From JAHEKB01 sp049115575 (GTDB lineage Bacteria; Bacteroidota; Bacteroidia; NS11-12g; UBA9320): a stretch of 64,000 bases of DNA. The stretch spans positions 930,001-994,000 of the forward strand of contig JAGDZU010000001.1 of the NCBI GenBank assembly GCA_049115575.1, given 5' to 3'. The notes under the pieces were generated by a model. It made no database searches. It had not been told where the DNA came from and saw only the letters and a list, made by a program, of their open reading frames with translations. Below, piece after piece: positions 33,438 through 42,735 of this stretch (the stretch's first letter is position 1; each line of letters begins with the position of its first letter). The position numbers were made by a program, and so were the translations under genes.

Positions 33438-35198
33438 CTAGTCCTGACTAAGCCAACACTCCTGCAGCTTATTCTTATTCGTGCTTTTGACTTTATAGGT
33501 TTCTCGTGGATTGGCAATAAAAGTGACTTCTTTTTCTATGAGTCTACCATCACGACTTAGGAGTATGGTAATCGTATCTCCTACATCAAACTTCTTAGCG
33601 TGTTGATTCATGGCGTGAGTGACTCTCCAACCATTAATAGCAATCAGCTCATCGTTCACCGCTATACCCGCTTCTTCTGCAGGGCCATTTGAGAATACCT
33701 TATCTATAATCAACTTGCCATTTTTTAAGCTGCTGCTCACTCCAGACCAGGCTTTTTCTTCGCTCTCTACCTCTTCTGCTGCCATACCAAAATCAGCTAA
33801 CCACCGTGAATAATCTATGGTGCTGGTGCTAAAGACCATGGCATCAAAAAAGGATTGCATATTCTCTCCTGCTATTTCACTGCAGACTGCGATAAATTCA
33901 GAATGAGTGAATCCTTTGCTTGGATCTGCTTGGTAATTGCTATACAGCTTTCTCATTACATCATCCAAACCGCGTTTGCCCTTAGAATTCTTGAGTATCT
34001 GTAAATCCAACATCCATGCTACCAGCATTCCCTTATTGTAATAGCTAATGGTAGTATTATGAGAATTCTCATTGGGTAAGTAGGCTTTGATCCAAGCGAG
34101 TTTACTGCTTTGCTCCAAAGTCATCTCATCTTTACCCGGTGTATTTTCAAAGCGGTTAATCTGCTTAGAAAGCACATCAAAGTATTCCGTCTCAGTGTAA
34201 AATCCTGCTCTAAACAAAAAGAGGTCATCATAATAAGAGGTAATCCCCTCGGCTATCCAGAGCATGTCTGTATAGTTCTCCTTATCGTAATCAAAAGGGC
34301 CCAACTCAACAGGTCTTATGCGTTTTACATTCCAGAGATGGAAATATTCATGAGAAACCAATCCCAAGAATTTTATATATCGCTCTTTATTGTTATAACC
34401 CCATCTATCCATCTGGCTGGTCTGAGAATTCATATGCTCTAAACCTCCAGAAGCCACTTCGGTGTTCTGTATAAAATGTACATAGAGCTTAGAAGGGTGA
34501 TGTTTAAACATCTTCACTTCTTCATCACTGATCTTTTTAAAGTCGGTCTTAATCACCTCTAAATCATAATTGCCCTCTCCCATCATCACAACTCTGTGAG
34601 GTACATCTCCACTCACATATTCAACTACATCAAAATTGCCAAGCGCAATAGGTGAATCGGCTAGTAAATCATAATTATCTAATCTAAATACATGGCCATT
34701 TGCTTTTAGTCGCTCTGCGGCTATTTCCACATTAGCCCAATTAGAAAGCGGCATTAATTCTAAGATAACCTCTTCATCTTGTTGGCCAACTACATAACCA
34801 AATGCAGAAACCCCATGTAGAAATGCGTAATACTCATCTACATAACTATGTCTCACACTATTTACAAAGCAGTAAACATCATATTCAAAGGTGACTGCTT
34901 GCCCAGTTTCTGTACCCACAGACCAAGTGTTTTTATCTATGCGATCTACTTCCATACCAAGGCCATTCACGGTAGCCTTCATATGTTCTACATTTTGACT
35001 AAACTCTCTCACCTTATATGAACCTGGAGTCCATACAGGAACTTTAAAGATTGATTCCGCTTCACTTGCTTCGAAATGCACACTGATATGCGCATAATGA
35101 GCTTTGCTTTGGTCAAAACTGACCGTGTACTTCACACTTGCCATTAAATAGTTGATTGAAATTAAGCCAGAAAGGATCAGAATGCTGATTCGCTTCAT
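33438..35198 (-). CDS. M61-family glycyl aminopeptidase-like metalloprotease with PDZ domain
   Basis: 586 residues from the ATG at 35198; a TTG three codons earlier is less likely. Signal peptide about 1-20. The N-terminal beta domain (25-190) is followed by a gluzincin catalytic domain with zinc motif HEYFH (283-287) in SHEYFHLWNVKRIRP and the downstream glutamate in WIAEGITSYYDD. A C-terminal PDZ domain (about 500-570: GKLIIDKVFSNGPAEEAGI) matches the M61 layout. The enzyme should act in the periplasm or outside. The end converges on the lipoprotein gene across the repeat spacer. Confidence 0.92.
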   Translation of the reverse strand: MKRISILILSGLISINYLMASVKYTVSFDQSKAHYAHISVHFEASEAESIFKVPVWTPGSYKVREFSQNVEHMKATVNGLGMEVDRIDKNTWSVGTETGQAVTFEYDVYCFVNSVRHSYVDEYYAFLHGVSAFGYVVGQQDEEVILELMPLSNWANVEIAAERLKANGHVFRLDNYDLLADSPIALGNFDVVEYVSGDVPHRVVMMGEGNYDLEVIKTDFKKISDEEVKMFKHHPSKLYVHFIQNTEVASGGLEHMNSQTSQMDRWGYNNKERYIKFLGLVSHEYFHLWNVKRIRPVELGPFDYDKENYTDMLWIAEGITSYYDDLFLFRAGFYTETEYFDVLSKQINRFENTPGKDEMTLEQSSKLAWIKAYLPNENSHNTTISYYNKGMLVAWMLDLQILKNSKGKRGLDDVMRKLYSNYQADPSKGFTHSEFIAVCSEIAGENMQSFFDAMVFSTSTIDYSRWLADFGMAAEEVESEEKAWSGVSSSLKNGKLIIDKVFSNGPAEEAGIAVNDELIAINGWRVTHAMNQHAKKFDVGDTITILLSRDGRLIEKEVTFIANPRETYKVKSTNKNKLQECWLSQD

Positions 35199-35254
35199 TG
35201 CTCGCAAAAAAACAAAATTTAAGCATAGCTAAAGGTTTAGATTGTTAAAAATCT

Positions 35255-35262
35255 TATTTTTG
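35255..35262 (+). promoter_or_regulatory. -7 promoter element of rpsA
   Basis: TATTTTTG matches TAnnTTTG and ends 31 bases before the rpsA start codon, leaving room for the AAGGAGG that follows at 35277-35283. The nearest TTG upstream (35242-35244) is too close for a canonical -33. Confidence 0.5.
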
Positions 35263-35276
35263 CGGACTTTTTGGAA

Positions 35277-35283
35277 AAGGAGG
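35277..35283 (+). promoter_or_regulatory. Extended Shine-Dalgarno sequence before rpsA
   Basis: AAGGAGG lies 10 bases before the TTG at 35294 and 2 bases before an ATG that opens only a three-codon frame (ATG AAA TAT TGA). Spacing fits the TTG. Bacteroidota ribosomes normally sequester the anti-Shine-Dalgarno sequence, so such a strong site is unusual. Confidence 0.6.
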
Positions 35284-35293
35284 ACATGAAATA

Positions 35294-37675
35294 TTGAGTA
35301 ACGAAACAAACGAAACGCAAGAAGAAAACTTGAGTCAAGCAGCTGAAACCAAGGATGTTACAGCTAAAGAAGAAACGAAATCCACCAGCCCTGAACCAGC
35401 GGCTGAAACTACTGAATCTACAGTAGAAACAACTGAAGAATCTACCGAGGTTGTTGAAGAAAAAACAGAAATAGAAGCTAAAGAGGAAGAAAAACCCGCT
35501 AAAGCAGCTGCAAAAAAAGAAGCATCTAAGGAACAATCGGTTAACGAAGACCCTGTTCACAATCCAGATGACTTTGATTGGTCAATCGACAAAGAAGGCT
35601 TTGCCACTTATGACGATGGTCAGCAAAAAGAGCAGGCTGCTATGTATGCAAACACCATTAAGCAAGTAGAAGAAAAGACACTTGTTACTGGTAAGATTGT
35701 AAGCTTCACTGATTCAGATGTAGTATTAGACATAGGATTTAAATCTGACGGCCTAGTATCTAAGCAAGAATTCAGAGATATTCCAGACCTAGAAGTAGGC
35801 ATGGAGGTTGAAGTTTTTGTGGACGAAACAGAAAACGATTTAGGACAATTAGTTCTTTCTCGTAGAAAAGCGATTCAAGAAGGCGCTTGGGAAAAAATAG
35901 TCGCCGCTAAAGATGATAACACTATATTGAATGGATACATTAAAACAAGAACCAAAGGTGGTCTTGTAGTTGATGTATTAGGAATGGATGCATTCTTACC
36001 AGGATCTCAAATTGACGTTAAGCCTGTAAGGGACTACGATCAGTATGTTGGTAAGACCATGGAATTCAAGGTTGTTAAAATCAACGAACTTTATAAGAAC
36101 GTGGTTATATCTCACAAAGCCTTAATCGAGGACGATATAGAAGCACAGAAAATGGAAATGATCTCCAAAATGGAAGTTGGTCAAATCCTAGAAGGTACGG
36201 TTAAGAATATGACTTCCTTTGGTGTGTTTGTAGACCTTGGAGGTTTAGACGGATTACTACATATCACAGATATCTCTTGGGGTAGAATCAATCATCCAGA
36301 GGATGTATTGGAACTAGACCAGAAGATTAAAGTGGTTGTTCTTGAGTTCGACGACGACAAAAAGAGAATTTCTCTTGGCATGAAGCAATTGACTCCACAT
36401 CCATGGGAGAATATGAGCGCTGAAGTTAAGACTGGTGATAAAGTAAAAGGTAAAGTAGTTACAGTAGCTGACTACGGAGCCTTCATTGAAATTCAACCAG
36501 GTATAGAAGGATTGATACACGTATCAGAGATGTCATGGTCACAACACTTGAGAAACCCATCAGACTTTTTAAAGGTAGGAGACGAAGTGAATGCCATGGT
36601 ATTAGACATAGACAAAGAGGAGCACAAGCTTTCTCTTGGGTTAAAGCAAACTACTCCTGATCCTTGGGATAAGATTGCTGAGAAATACCCAGTGGAGTCT
36701 AAGCATACTGGTATAGTTAGAAACTTAACCAACTACGGCTTGTTCATAGAACTTGAAGAAGGAGTAGACGGATTGGTTCACGTTTCTGATCTTTCTTGGT
36801 CTAAGAAAATCAAGCACCCTGCAGAGTTCACTAAGAAAGGTGAAAACTTAGAGGTGGTTGTTCTTGAAATAGACAGAGATAACAGAAGATTGAGTCTTGG
36901 TCACAAGCAAATCGACGAGAATCCATGGGATACATTCGAAAGTGTATTCACTTTAGGTTCTGAGCACGAGGGTACTATTGCCGAGATAAATGATAGAGGT
37001 GTTATAGTAGCTCTTCCTTACGGAGTAGAAGCATTTGCTCCTAAGAAGCATACTAAGAAAGAAGATCAAACTGAAATAGCTGTTGACGAAACGCTACAAG
37101 TAAGAGTGATTGAATTCAATAAGGATGCGAAGAGAATACTTGTATCTCACACAGACATCTGGAAAGAATCTGAAAGAGCTCAGAAGTCAGATCAAAAAAC
37201 ACAAGCAAAGAAACGTACAAGCAGAACTTCCAAATTTGTTGACAAAATCAACCAACAAGTAGAGCGTTCAACTTTAGGTGACTTTGATGTGTTATCTGCA
37301 CTGAAAGCTAAGATGGAAGGTTCAGATGACGAACCAGCTAAAAAGGCCGCTCCTAAAAAAGCAGCGCCTAAGAAAGCTGAACCTAAAGCTAAGAAAGAAG
37401 AAGCAGTAGTTGAAGAGAAAGCGGAAGCTGCTCCAGATGCTGCGGATTTGATTAAAGCATTGGGCGATGCATCTGCAGATGCGGATGATTTAAAAGCAAT
37501 TAATGGAATTGGTCCAGCATACGAGAAAAAGCTGAACGCAATTGGAGTTAACTCCTACGCACAGCTAGCTAAGCTAGACGCTGGTTCTATTGAAATGTTA
37601 GAAACACTAATGAAGTGGCCGGGGAGAGTGGAACGAGATGATTGGGTGAAACAAGCCACCGACTTAAATAAATAA
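35294..37675 (+). CDS. rpsA: 30S ribosomal protein S1 with C-terminal helix-hairpin-helix extension
   Basis: 793 residues. A Glu/Thr/Ala-rich disordered N-terminus (about 1-85) precedes six S1 repeats (roughly 125-195, 212-285, 298-368, 383-455, 470-540, 555-625); the third to fifth are the most canonical (FGVFVDLGGLDGLLHITDISW). An Ala/Lys/Pro linker (about 675-715) leads to a C-terminal helix-hairpin-helix module (DDLKAINGIGPAYEKKLNAIG, about 735-793) not found in E. coli S1. The start is TTG, supported by the AAGGAGG 10 bases upstream; there is no nearby in-frame ATG. S1 helps mRNA loading on the small subunit. A strong terminator follows. Confidence 0.94.
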   Translation: MSNETNETQEENLSQAAETKDVTAKEETKSTSPEPAAETTESTVETTEESTEVVEEKTEIEAKEEEKPAKAAAKKEASKEQSVNEDPVHNPDDFDWSIDKEGFATYDDGQQKEQAAMYANTIKQVEEKTLVTGKIVSFTDSDVVLDIGFKSDGLVSKQEFRDIPDLEVGMEVEVFVDETENDLGQLVLSRRKAIQEGAWEKIVAAKDDNTILNGYIKTRTKGGLVVDVLGMDAFLPGSQIDVKPVRDYDQYVGKTMEFKVVKINELYKNVVISHKALIEDDIEAQKMEMISKMEVGQILEGTVKNMTSFGVFVDLGGLDGLLHITDISWGRINHPEDVLELDQKIKVVVLEFDDDKKRISLGMKQLTPHPWENMSAEVKTGDKVKGKVVTVADYGAFIEIQPGIEGLIHVSEMSWSQHLRNPSDFLKVGDEVNAMVLDIDKEEHKLSLGLKQTTPDPWDKIAEKYPVESKHTGIVRNLTNYGLFIELEEGVDGLVHVSDLSWSKKIKHPAEFTKKGENLEVVVLEIDRDNRRLSLGHKQIDENPWDTFESVFTLGSEHEGTIAEINDRGVIVALPYGVEAFAPKKHTKKEDQTEIAVDETLQVRVIEFNKDAKRILVSHTDIWKESERAQKSDQKTQAKKRTSRTSKFVDKINQQVERSTLGDFDVLSALKAKMEGSDDEPAKKAAPKKAAPKKAEPKAKKEEAVVEEKAEAAPDAADLIKALGDASADADDLKAINGIGPAYEKKLNAIGVNSYAQLAKLDAGSIEMLETLMKWPGRVERDDWVKQATDLNK

Positions 37676-37680
37676 AAAAT

Positions 37681-37710
37681 AATCCCGGCCATTTGGTCGG
37701 GATTTTTTTT
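37681..37710 (+). terminator. Rho-independent terminator of rpsA
   Basis: AATCCCGGCC (37681-37690) pairs with GGTCGGGATT (37695-37704) with one G-T wobble around an ATTT loop, followed by an eight-T run. It starts 5 bases after the stop codon. Confidence 0.93.
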
Positions 37711-37748
37711 GCCTATATGTCAAAGACAAAGGAGATATTTGAAGCGAA

Positions 37749-38165
37749 ATGAACTACTGGCTCATAAAATCAGAACCTTTTAAATACAGTTGGGATGAAA
37801 TGGTCAACGACAAGACCACCTATTGGGACGGAGTTCGCTCTTATGCCGCACGTATTTTCCTCTACGATATGAAGGTTGGAGATCTCTGCCTTTTTTACCA
37901 CAGCAACGAAGGCAAGGAAATAGTAGGTATCACAGAAGTGGTTAAGGAGTCTTATCAGGATCCAACCACAGATGATGAACGTTGGGTAGCTGTAGATGTA
38001 AAAGCGGTGAAACCATTAGCGCAAGCCGTTACGCTTGCCGAACTGAAAGCAGACCCCTTGCTTAAAGAGATGCGTTTTGTGAGGCAAAGCAGATTGTCTG
38101 TAGCTCCAGTAACCGCCAAAGAATTTAAGAAAGTACTCAAAATCAGCAAAACCACTATGCCATGA
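37749..38165 (+). CDS. EVE-domain protein
   Basis: 138 residues, a single EVE (PUA-like) domain: MNYWLIKSEPFKYSWDEM, WDGVRSYAARIFLYDMKVGD, FYHSNEGKEIVGITEV and FVRQSRLSVAPVT are all standard. EVE domains read modified bases in RNA or DNA and are often fused or linked to restriction and RNA-processing proteins. Here it heads a pyrimidine operon, overlapping pyrR by 4 bases (ATGA). The link with PyrR is genomic only. Confidence 0.92.
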   Translation: MNYWLIKSEPFKYSWDEMVNDKTTYWDGVRSYAARIFLYDMKVGDLCLFYHSNEGKEIVGITEVVKESYQDPTTDDERWVAVDVKAVKPLAQAVTLAELKADPLLKEMRFVRQSRLSVAPVTAKEFKKVLKISKTTMP

Positions 38166-38698
38166 AAAGAGTAATCTTAGACTATAAACAAGTAGACATC
38201 ACCATAACGCGGCTGTGCCATCAATTGGTAGAAGAGCACGGTGACTTTAGTAATTCTGCTATCATTGCGCTACAACCGAGAGGTACTTTTCTTGGAGAAG
38301 TGTTGGTGAGGCATCTCAAAGAACACTTTCAACTAGATGTGCTCTACGGAGAATTAGACGCTACTTTTTACCGCGACGACTTTAGAAGAACAGATAAGCC
38401 CCTCCTACCCAATAATATGGAATTGAACTTTCAGGTAGAAGGCAAGCAAATCATATTGGTAGACGATGTGCTCTATACCGGAAGGTCTATTAGAGCGGCT
38501 TTAGACAGTATTAACGACTACGGCAGGCCATCACATCTTGAATTGCTCACATTGATTAATAGAAAATACAAAAGAGAAGTACCCATTCAACCCGATTATG
38601 TAGGCGAAGAAGTAGACAGCAGAACGGATGACTACGTTAAGGTGGATTGGAAAGAGAATAATTGTAAAGTCTGGATAATAACTGATCATAACGCATAA
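38162..38698 (+). CDS. pyrR: Bifunctional PyrR: uracil phosphoribosyltransferase / pyr regulator
   Basis: 178 residues. Type I phosphoribosyltransferase fold with PRPP loop IILVDDVLYTGRSIRAALD, an N-terminal RLCHQLVEEH helix and the C-terminal DYVKVDWKE strand of PyrR. In Bacillus it binds pyr mRNA in response to UMP. No anti-antiterminator stem-loop of that type is visible in front of this operon, so the enzyme role may be the main one here. The stop overlaps the pyrB ATG by one base. Confidence 0.92.
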   Translation: MKRVILDYKQVDITITRLCHQLVEEHGDFSNSAIIALQPRGTFLGEVLVRHLKEHFQLDVLYGELDATFYRDDFRRTDKPLLPNNMELNFQVEGKQIILVDDVLYTGRSIRAALDSINDYGRPSHLELLTLINRKYKREVPIQPDYVGEEVDSRTDDYVKVDWKENNCKVWIITDHNA

Positions 38699-39627
38699 TG
38701 TCACTACTTTCAAGCAAGCATCTACTCGGAATAAAAGACATCACTCAGGAGGATATTCAACTCATATTTAGTACAGCAGATAATTTCAAGCAGATACTGA
38801 ATAGGCCTATTAAAAAGGTTCCTTCTTTAAGAGATGTTACTATCACCAATGTTTTCTTTGAAAACTCAACCCGAACTAAGATTTCATTTGAATTGGCAGA
38901 AAAGCGACTGTCTGCAGATGTGGTGAATTTTTCTAGCAGCAGTTCTTCAGTTAAAAAGGGAGAAACCCTGATAGATACGGTGAACAACATCCTGGCCATG
39001 AAAGTGGATATGGTGGTGATGAGGCATCCCGCACCTGGGGCTCATCAATTTCTGGCACAACATATAGATGCCAGTATTATTAACGCCGGAGATGGAACAC
39101 ATGAACACCCAACACAGGCTTTATTAGATGCATATTCCATACGCGAAGAGATTGGAGAATTAAAAAATAAGAAAGTGGTGATAGTTGGAGACATATTGCA
39201 CTCTAGAGTAGCCCTTTCAAATATCTACTGCTTGCAAAAACTCGGAGCAAAAGTGAGAGTCTGCGGCCCTCCTACCCTTATACCAAAACATATTGCTTCT
39301 ATGGGTGTAGAAGTGAGCCATAACCTACTGGAAAGCTTGCAGTGGTGCGACGTAGCCAATATGCTGAGAATTCAATTGGAAAGACAAGATGACCGTTACT
39401 TCCCCAGCTTAAGAGAGTACAGTTTGCAATACGGGCTCACCCTGGATATACTCAACAGCTTGGATAAAGAAATAGTGGTGATGCACCCTGGACCCATAAA
39501 CAGAGGAGTTGAAATCTCCAGTGATGTGGCAGATTCAGACCAAGCAATCATACTGAATCAAGTGGAAAATGGAGTGGCTGTAAGAATGGCCATACTCTAT
39601 CTACTGGCAAGCAACCCCAAAGACTAG
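38698..39627 (+). CDS. pyrB: Aspartate carbamoyltransferase catalytic subunit
   Basis: 309 residues. Carbamoyl-phosphate motif STRT at 57-60 (FFENSTRTKISFE), aspartate-loop regions and MHPGPINRGVEI near the C-terminus. It catalyses the committed step of pyrimidine synthesis using carbamoyl phosphate from CarAB. No pyrI regulatory chain is adjacent, so it is of the PyrR-linked, unregulated trimer type. Third gene of the EVE-pyrR-pyrB-ansA operon; its TAG stop shares a base with the next GTG start. Confidence 0.95.
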   Translation: MSLLSSKHLLGIKDITQEDIQLIFSTADNFKQILNRPIKKVPSLRDVTITNVFFENSTRTKISFELAEKRLSADVVNFSSSSSSVKKGETLIDTVNNILAMKVDMVVMRHPAPGAHQFLAQHIDASIINAGDGTHEHPTQALLDAYSIREEIGELKNKKVVIVGDILHSRVALSNIYCLQKLGAKVRVCGPPTLIPKHIASMGVEVSHNLLESLQWCDVANMLRIQLERQDDRYFPSLREYSLQYGLTLDILNSLDKEIVVMHPGPINRGVEISSDVADSDQAIILNQVENGVAVRMAILYLLASNPKD

Positions 39628-40667
39628 TGAAATCTAAAGTATTCATACTCTATACCGGAGGTACCTTCGGAATGCAAGAAAGCGAGGACAAAGGTCTGGT
39701 TCCCAGAGATTGGGATGAAATACTCAAGTTCATGCCAGCAGTGAATAACGATGGCTACTTTAGTCATTTTAAGAATGTAGAATTCACTTTTGATACCTTA
39801 GATGAGATAGTAGACTCTTCAGACATTACCCCTGACACCTGGAAACAGATTGCGGCCAAGATTGCAGAGAATTACGAAGACCACAGCGGTTTTATAGTGA
39901 TACACGGCACAGATACTTTGGCATATACAGCCTCAGCATTGAGCTTTGTATTGGAAGACTTGGATAAACCTGTTATACTCACAGGATCTCAGCTACCGGT
40001 CTTTCACCCCAGAACAGATGCTATAACCAATCTCAGTAATGCTATTTACATAGCCGCATATGACAGTTTTGAGTTAGAGTGTATACCAGAAGTATGTATC
40101 TGTTTTAACGACGATCTACTGCGCGGAAATAGATCTTCTAAATCCAGTACCTTAGATCTAGAAGGATTTCAATCTCCAAATCACCCCAATCTGGGTCAGT
40201 TAGAACAAGACATTAGCATAGAATCTTCTTTGCTGAGGCCTCAGAATAAATCGGGCTTGAAAGTTAAAAGTGAATTTAGCGATCGTGTGGTTAATGTGAC
40301 TGTATTTCCTGGATATAATCCAGCCGTTTTAATTATGATGGTTGAAGAAGGTTTATTACAGGGAATTGTACTTAAAACCTTCGGTTCTGGGAACTTGTCT
40401 AACCACCCAGGATGGACTCAATTGGTGAAAGCTTGCGAGGAAAATGAAGTACTCATATTAGCAACCACACAGTGCTTAAATGGCTCTATAAAATTGGGCA
40501 AATACAAAGCCAGCGAACAGCTCATTTCTGAGAATGTAATCAGTGGATTTGACATTACTTCAGAGGCTGCTTTAACCAAATTGATGTGGGTAATTGGCAA
40601 TTATCCCATGGCTGAAAGAAAGGCCGTTTTGAGTCAAAATATCAGAGGAGAAATGTCGCCTCTTTAG
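39627..40667 (+). CDS. ansA: Type I (cytosolic) asparaginase
   Basis: 346 residues. The first catalytic threonine is T13 in LYTGGTFGM and the second active-site cluster is IHGTDTLAYTASAL; a K in the TGSQLPVFHPRTDA region completes the pattern. No signal peptide, hence the cytosolic type I enzyme that deamidates asparagine to aspartate, the substrate of PyrB directly upstream. The start is GTG overlapping the pyrB stop by one base. Supplying aspartate to pyrimidine synthesis is a reasonable reading of the gene order. Confidence 0.93.
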   Translation: MKSKVFILYTGGTFGMQESEDKGLVPRDWDEILKFMPAVNNDGYFSHFKNVEFTFDTLDEIVDSSDITPDTWKQIAAKIAENYEDHSGFIVIHGTDTLAYTASALSFVLEDLDKPVILTGSQLPVFHPRTDAITNLSNAIYIAAYDSFELECIPEVCICFNDDLLRGNRSSKSSTLDLEGFQSPNHPNLGQLEQDISIESSLLRPQNKSGLKVKSEFSDRVVNVTVFPGYNPAVLIMMVEEGLLQGIVLKTFGSGNLSNHPGWTQLVKACEENEVLILATTQCLNGSIKLGKYKASEQLISENVISGFDITSEAALTKLMWVIGNYPMAERKAVLSQNIRGEMSPL

Positions 40668-40783
40668 ACACTGATTATCAGCCTTTTACCTTAAGTTTTT
40701 TAGTTTATTAATTGTGGATATCTAAAGGTAGTCTCCACCCGATAAACGCAAGGCGAATATTACCTTGTCGCCTCTTTAAAACT

Positions 40784-42727
40784 ATGAGTGAAAAAAGCAA
40801 TTATAGCGCGGATAGTATACAGGCCTTAGAAGGTATTGAACACGTGAGAATGAGACCTTCCATGTACATTGGAGATATAGGTCCAAGAGGTTTACACCAT
40901 TTAGTATATGAAGTAGTAGATAATTCCATTGATGAGGCCATGGGTGGATACTGTGACACCATTGATGTTTGGATTAATGAGGATAACTCCATTTCAGTAA
41001 AAGATAATGGAAGAGGGATTCCTGTTGGGATTCATAAGAAAGAAGGTGTTTCTGCTCTTGAGGTTGTAATGACCAAAATTGGTGCAGGTGGTAAATTCGA
41101 TAAGGATTCTTATAAAGTTTCCGGTGGACTTCACGGTGTTGGAGTTTCTGTTGTGAATGCCCTTTCATCTCATTTGCGTGCTACCGTTTATAAAGACGGT
41201 AAGATACATGAGCAAGAGTATGAAAGAGGAAAAGCTTTAAAGCCAGTTGAAGTTGTTGGTGATACAACGGATAATGGCACCATGGTCACTTTTGTACCAG
41301 ATTCTGAAATTTTTCAACAAACTGTTGAATACAGCTACGATACTCTGGCAGCAAGATTGAGAGAACTATCATTCTTGAACAAAGGAATTTTTATCTCTAT
41401 CACAGACAAGCGTCGTAAAGATGATGATGGAGAATTTGTAAGAGAAGAGTTCCATTCTACAGAAGGCTTACCAGAATTTGTACGCTATTTGGATTCTACT
41501 CGTGAACCTCTGATTAAGACTATCATAGCAATGGAAGGCGAGAAATCAGGTATACCAGTTGAGGTTGCAATGGTTTACAACACTTCTTATTCTGAAAATC
41601 TTCACTCTTACGTTAACAATATCAATACCCATGAAGGTGGAACCCACCTTACAGGATTTAGAAGAGGATTAACTAATACACTAAAGAAGTATGCAGATAA
41701 TTCAGGCATGCTAGACAAGTTGAAGTTTGAGATTTCTGGTGATGACTTTAGAGAAGGTTTAACTGCCATAATTTCGGTTAAGGTTGGAGAGCCTCAATTC
41801 GAAGGTCAAACCAAAACTAAATTGGGTAACAGAGAAGTATCTGCAGCAGTAAGTCAGGCTGTATCTGAAATGCTAACCAATTATCTGGAAGAGAATCCGA
41901 ATGATGCTAAGATTATTGTTCAGAAGGTAATATTGGCAGCGCAAGCCAGACATGCCGCTACCAAGGCGCGTGAAATGGTACAGCGTAAAACTGCCATGGG
42001 TGGCGTTGGTCTGCCCGGTAAGCTATCTGATTGCTCCGAGAAAGATCCAGCCATTTGTGAATTGTACCTTGTGGAGGGTGACTCAGCAGGTGGAACAGCA
42101 AAGCAAGGTAGAGATAGAAACTATCAAGCCATACTTCCACTCAGAGGTAAAATCTTGAATGTAGAGAAGGCCATGGAGCACAAGATCTACGACAATGAAG
42201 AGATTAAGAATATGTTTACCGCTCTTGGTGTAACCATGGGAACTGAAGAAGATGCCAAGGAGCTCAATATAGAAAAGCTCCGCTATCATAAAATTGTGAT
42301 TATGACGGATGCGGATGTGGACGGTAGCCATATTAGAACGCTTATACTAACACTTTTCTTTAGGTATATGTCTAAACTTATAGAACAAGGATATTTATAC
42401 ATAGCCACTCCTCCTTTATATCAAGTGAGAAAGGGAAGTCAATCAAAGTATTGCTGGAGTGACGATGAAAGAGATGTATTGGTACGCGAGCTTGGTGGAG
42501 ATAATCCAGACAGTGTAAAAATCCAGCGTTATAAAGGTCTGGGTGAAATGAATGCGGAGCAATTATGGGTAACCACTATGAATCCAGAGTTCAGAACACT
42601 TAAGCAAGTGACCTTAGAAAGTGCGGCAGAAGCAGATCGAGTTTTCTCTATGCTCATGGGTGATGAGGTTCCTCCTCGTAGAGCCTTCATAGAAGCAAAT
42701 GCCAAATACGCTAATATAGACGCTTAG
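40784..42727 (+). CDS. gyrB: DNA gyrase subunit B
   Basis: 647 residues from the ATG at 40784; a start 24 codons earlier adds an unconserved segment. GHKL ATPase domain with DNSIDEAMGGYCD, DNGRGIPVG and GGLHGVGVSVVNAL; the transducer ends near 390. The TOPRIM domain has EGDSAGG and DADVDGSHI, and YKGLGEMNAEQLW closes it. The E. coli-type 170-residue insertion is absent, as in most bacteria. Introduces negative supercoils with GyrA (not in the window). Upstream spacer (40668-40783) shows only a weak TACCTTG promoter-like word. Convergent with pfkA. Confidence 0.96.
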   Translation: MSEKSNYSADSIQALEGIEHVRMRPSMYIGDIGPRGLHHLVYEVVDNSIDEAMGGYCDTIDVWINEDNSISVKDNGRGIPVGIHKKEGVSALEVVMTKIGAGGKFDKDSYKVSGGLHGVGVSVVNALSSHLRATVYKDGKIHEQEYERGKALKPVEVVGDTTDNGTMVTFVPDSEIFQQTVEYSYDTLAARLRELSFLNKGIFISITDKRRKDDDGEFVREEFHSTEGLPEFVRYLDSTREPLIKTIIAMEGEKSGIPVEVAMVYNTSYSENLHSYVNNINTHEGGTHLTGFRRGLTNTLKKYADNSGMLDKLKFEISGDDFREGLTAIISVKVGEPQFEGQTKTKLGNREVSAAVSQAVSEMLTNYLEENPNDAKIIVQKVILAAQARHAATKAREMVQRKTAMGGVGLPGKLSDCSEKDPAICELYLVEGDSAGGTAKQGRDRNYQAILPLRGKILNVEKAMEHKIYDNEEIKNMFTALGVTMGTEEDAKELNIEKLRYHKIVIMTDADVDGSHIRTLILTLFFRYMSKLIEQGYLYIATPPLYQVRKGSQSKYCWSDDERDVLVRELGGDNPDSVKIQRYKGLGEMNAEQLWVTTMNPEFRTLKQVTLESAAEADRVFSMLMGDEVPPRRAFIEANAKYANIDA

Positions 42728-42735
42728 TCTTAAGA

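Noticed and set aside
33230..33517. Two 70-90-residue frames within and beside the palindromic element
   Set aside because: They are by-products of the repeat sequences and the end of the M61 gene in other frames.
35286..35297. Three-codon frame ATG AAA TAT TGA before rpsA as a regulatory upstream ORF
   Set aside because: The AAGGAGG is only 2 bases from this ATG but 10 from the TTG, so the TTG is the better start; the mini-frame may be chance.
35237..35560. Phe/Cys-rich minus-strand frame over the rpsA start
   Set aside because: Arises from the Glu/Lys-rich coding of the S1 N-terminus; composition is an antisense artefact.
40654..40778. 13-base direct repeat TGTCGCCTCTTTA at the end of ansA and before gyrB
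   Set aside because: Single pair, no structure or gene-linked pattern; may be chance or a small duplication.
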